64,000 bases of DNA from Conexibacter arvalis (GTDB taxonomy: Bacteria > Actinomycetota > Thermoleophilia > Solirubrobacterales > Solirubrobacteraceae). The position numbers were made by a program, and so were the translations under genes. Below, one piece after another: positions 63,901 to 64,000 of the stretch (positions are counted from its first letter, which is position 1; each line of letters begins with the position of its first letter). A model generated the notes under the pieces. That model did not search any database, was not told the origin of the DNA, and was given only the letters and a program-made list of their open reading frames with translations. Location: positions 396,587 through 460,586 of the forward strand of contig NZ_JACHNU010000003.1 of assembly GCF_014199525.1 (NCBI RefSeq), read 5' to 3'.

Positions 63901-64000
63901 CTAGCTGTAAGTGCTGAGCAGGTTGTTCAGCTCGCGGAGGCGGGCTGCCGGGGGCTTGTGGCTGAGGGCGCCGTGTGGGCGGCGATGGTTGTAGGTCCAG
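63901..64000 (-). mobile_element. C-terminus of an IS481-like transposase (runs off the window)
   Basis: The minus strand encodes 33 codons ending in TAG at 63901-63903, including YNHRRPHGALSHKPPAARL, the signature C-terminal end of the integrase core in IS481/IS3-type transposases (the YNxxRPHxxL box). The catalytic part and the rest of the element lie beyond the window. I could not identify the terminal inverted repeat on the visible side. Confidence 0.82.

Overview
The window is very GC-rich (roughly 70 percent or more) and densely coded. Gene content and promoter style suggest an actinobacterium of the Thermoleophilia/Solirubrobacterales type (Conexibacter-like). The signs are several large secreted beta-propeller-like proteins, many starts that look leaderless behind TAGnnT-type -10 boxes, and a noticeable use of AGA arginine codons despite the GC content. 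This placement is inference; there is no rRNA or marker gene here to prove it.

Layout. 1-16.9 kb: the end of ettA (translation factor), two large secreted proteins of unknown role, an SDR dehydrogenase, an M42 aminopeptidase coupled to a HAD phosphatase, two tandem paralogous secreted alpha/beta hydrolases, and aconitase. 17-20.6 kb: an HNH endonuclease gene framed by two nearly identical 85-bp direct repeats, each holding a perfect 20-bp-stem hairpin, followed by a chemoreceptor. 20.9-32.8 kb: a complete type I-G (formerly I-U) CRISPR-Cas locus. It has 48 repeats and 47 spacers (trailer at low coordinates, leader at 24.3-24.5 kb) and an operon csb1-csb2-cas3-cas8-like-(cas4/cas1 fusion)-cas2 reading leftward into the array. 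The operon is tightly coupled by 1-5 nt overlaps or gaps.

33-41.9 kb: a five-gene operon (ureohydrolase, nitrilase-type amidase, APC permease, metallophosphoesterase, nucleotidyltransferase-like protein) controlled by a divergent LacI regulator; then a GntR regulator and a glutaryl-CoA dehydrogenase divergent from a CaiB-type CoA transferase, a probable glutarate/lysine catabolic pair. 43.3-52.1 kb: an envelope/polysaccharide region with a FAD oxidoreductase, two polytopic glycosyltransferase-like proteins, an LPG-synthase-type flippase-like protein, a lipoprotein, an O-antigen-ligase-like protein and a PHP phosphatase. 52.1-63.6 kb: a small membrane protein, two DHA2-type drug exporters, a sigma-70 factor divergent from a CsbD stress protein, and a polyphosphate operon in which PPK1 carries an N-terminal RelA/SpoT-like HD domain and is translationally coupled to a Ppx/GppA-HD protein. 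A TetR regulator with matching operators at its own and the exporter's promoter follows. The last 100 bases are the C-terminus of an IS481-like transposase running off the edge.

Most notable: the HD-PPK1 fusion; paired spacers that share the leader-side end but differ at the other end, one pair with a synonymous substitution; the repeat-framed HNH gene; and a dispersed two-hairpin element found at the 3' ends of three unrelated genes with compensatory base changes.
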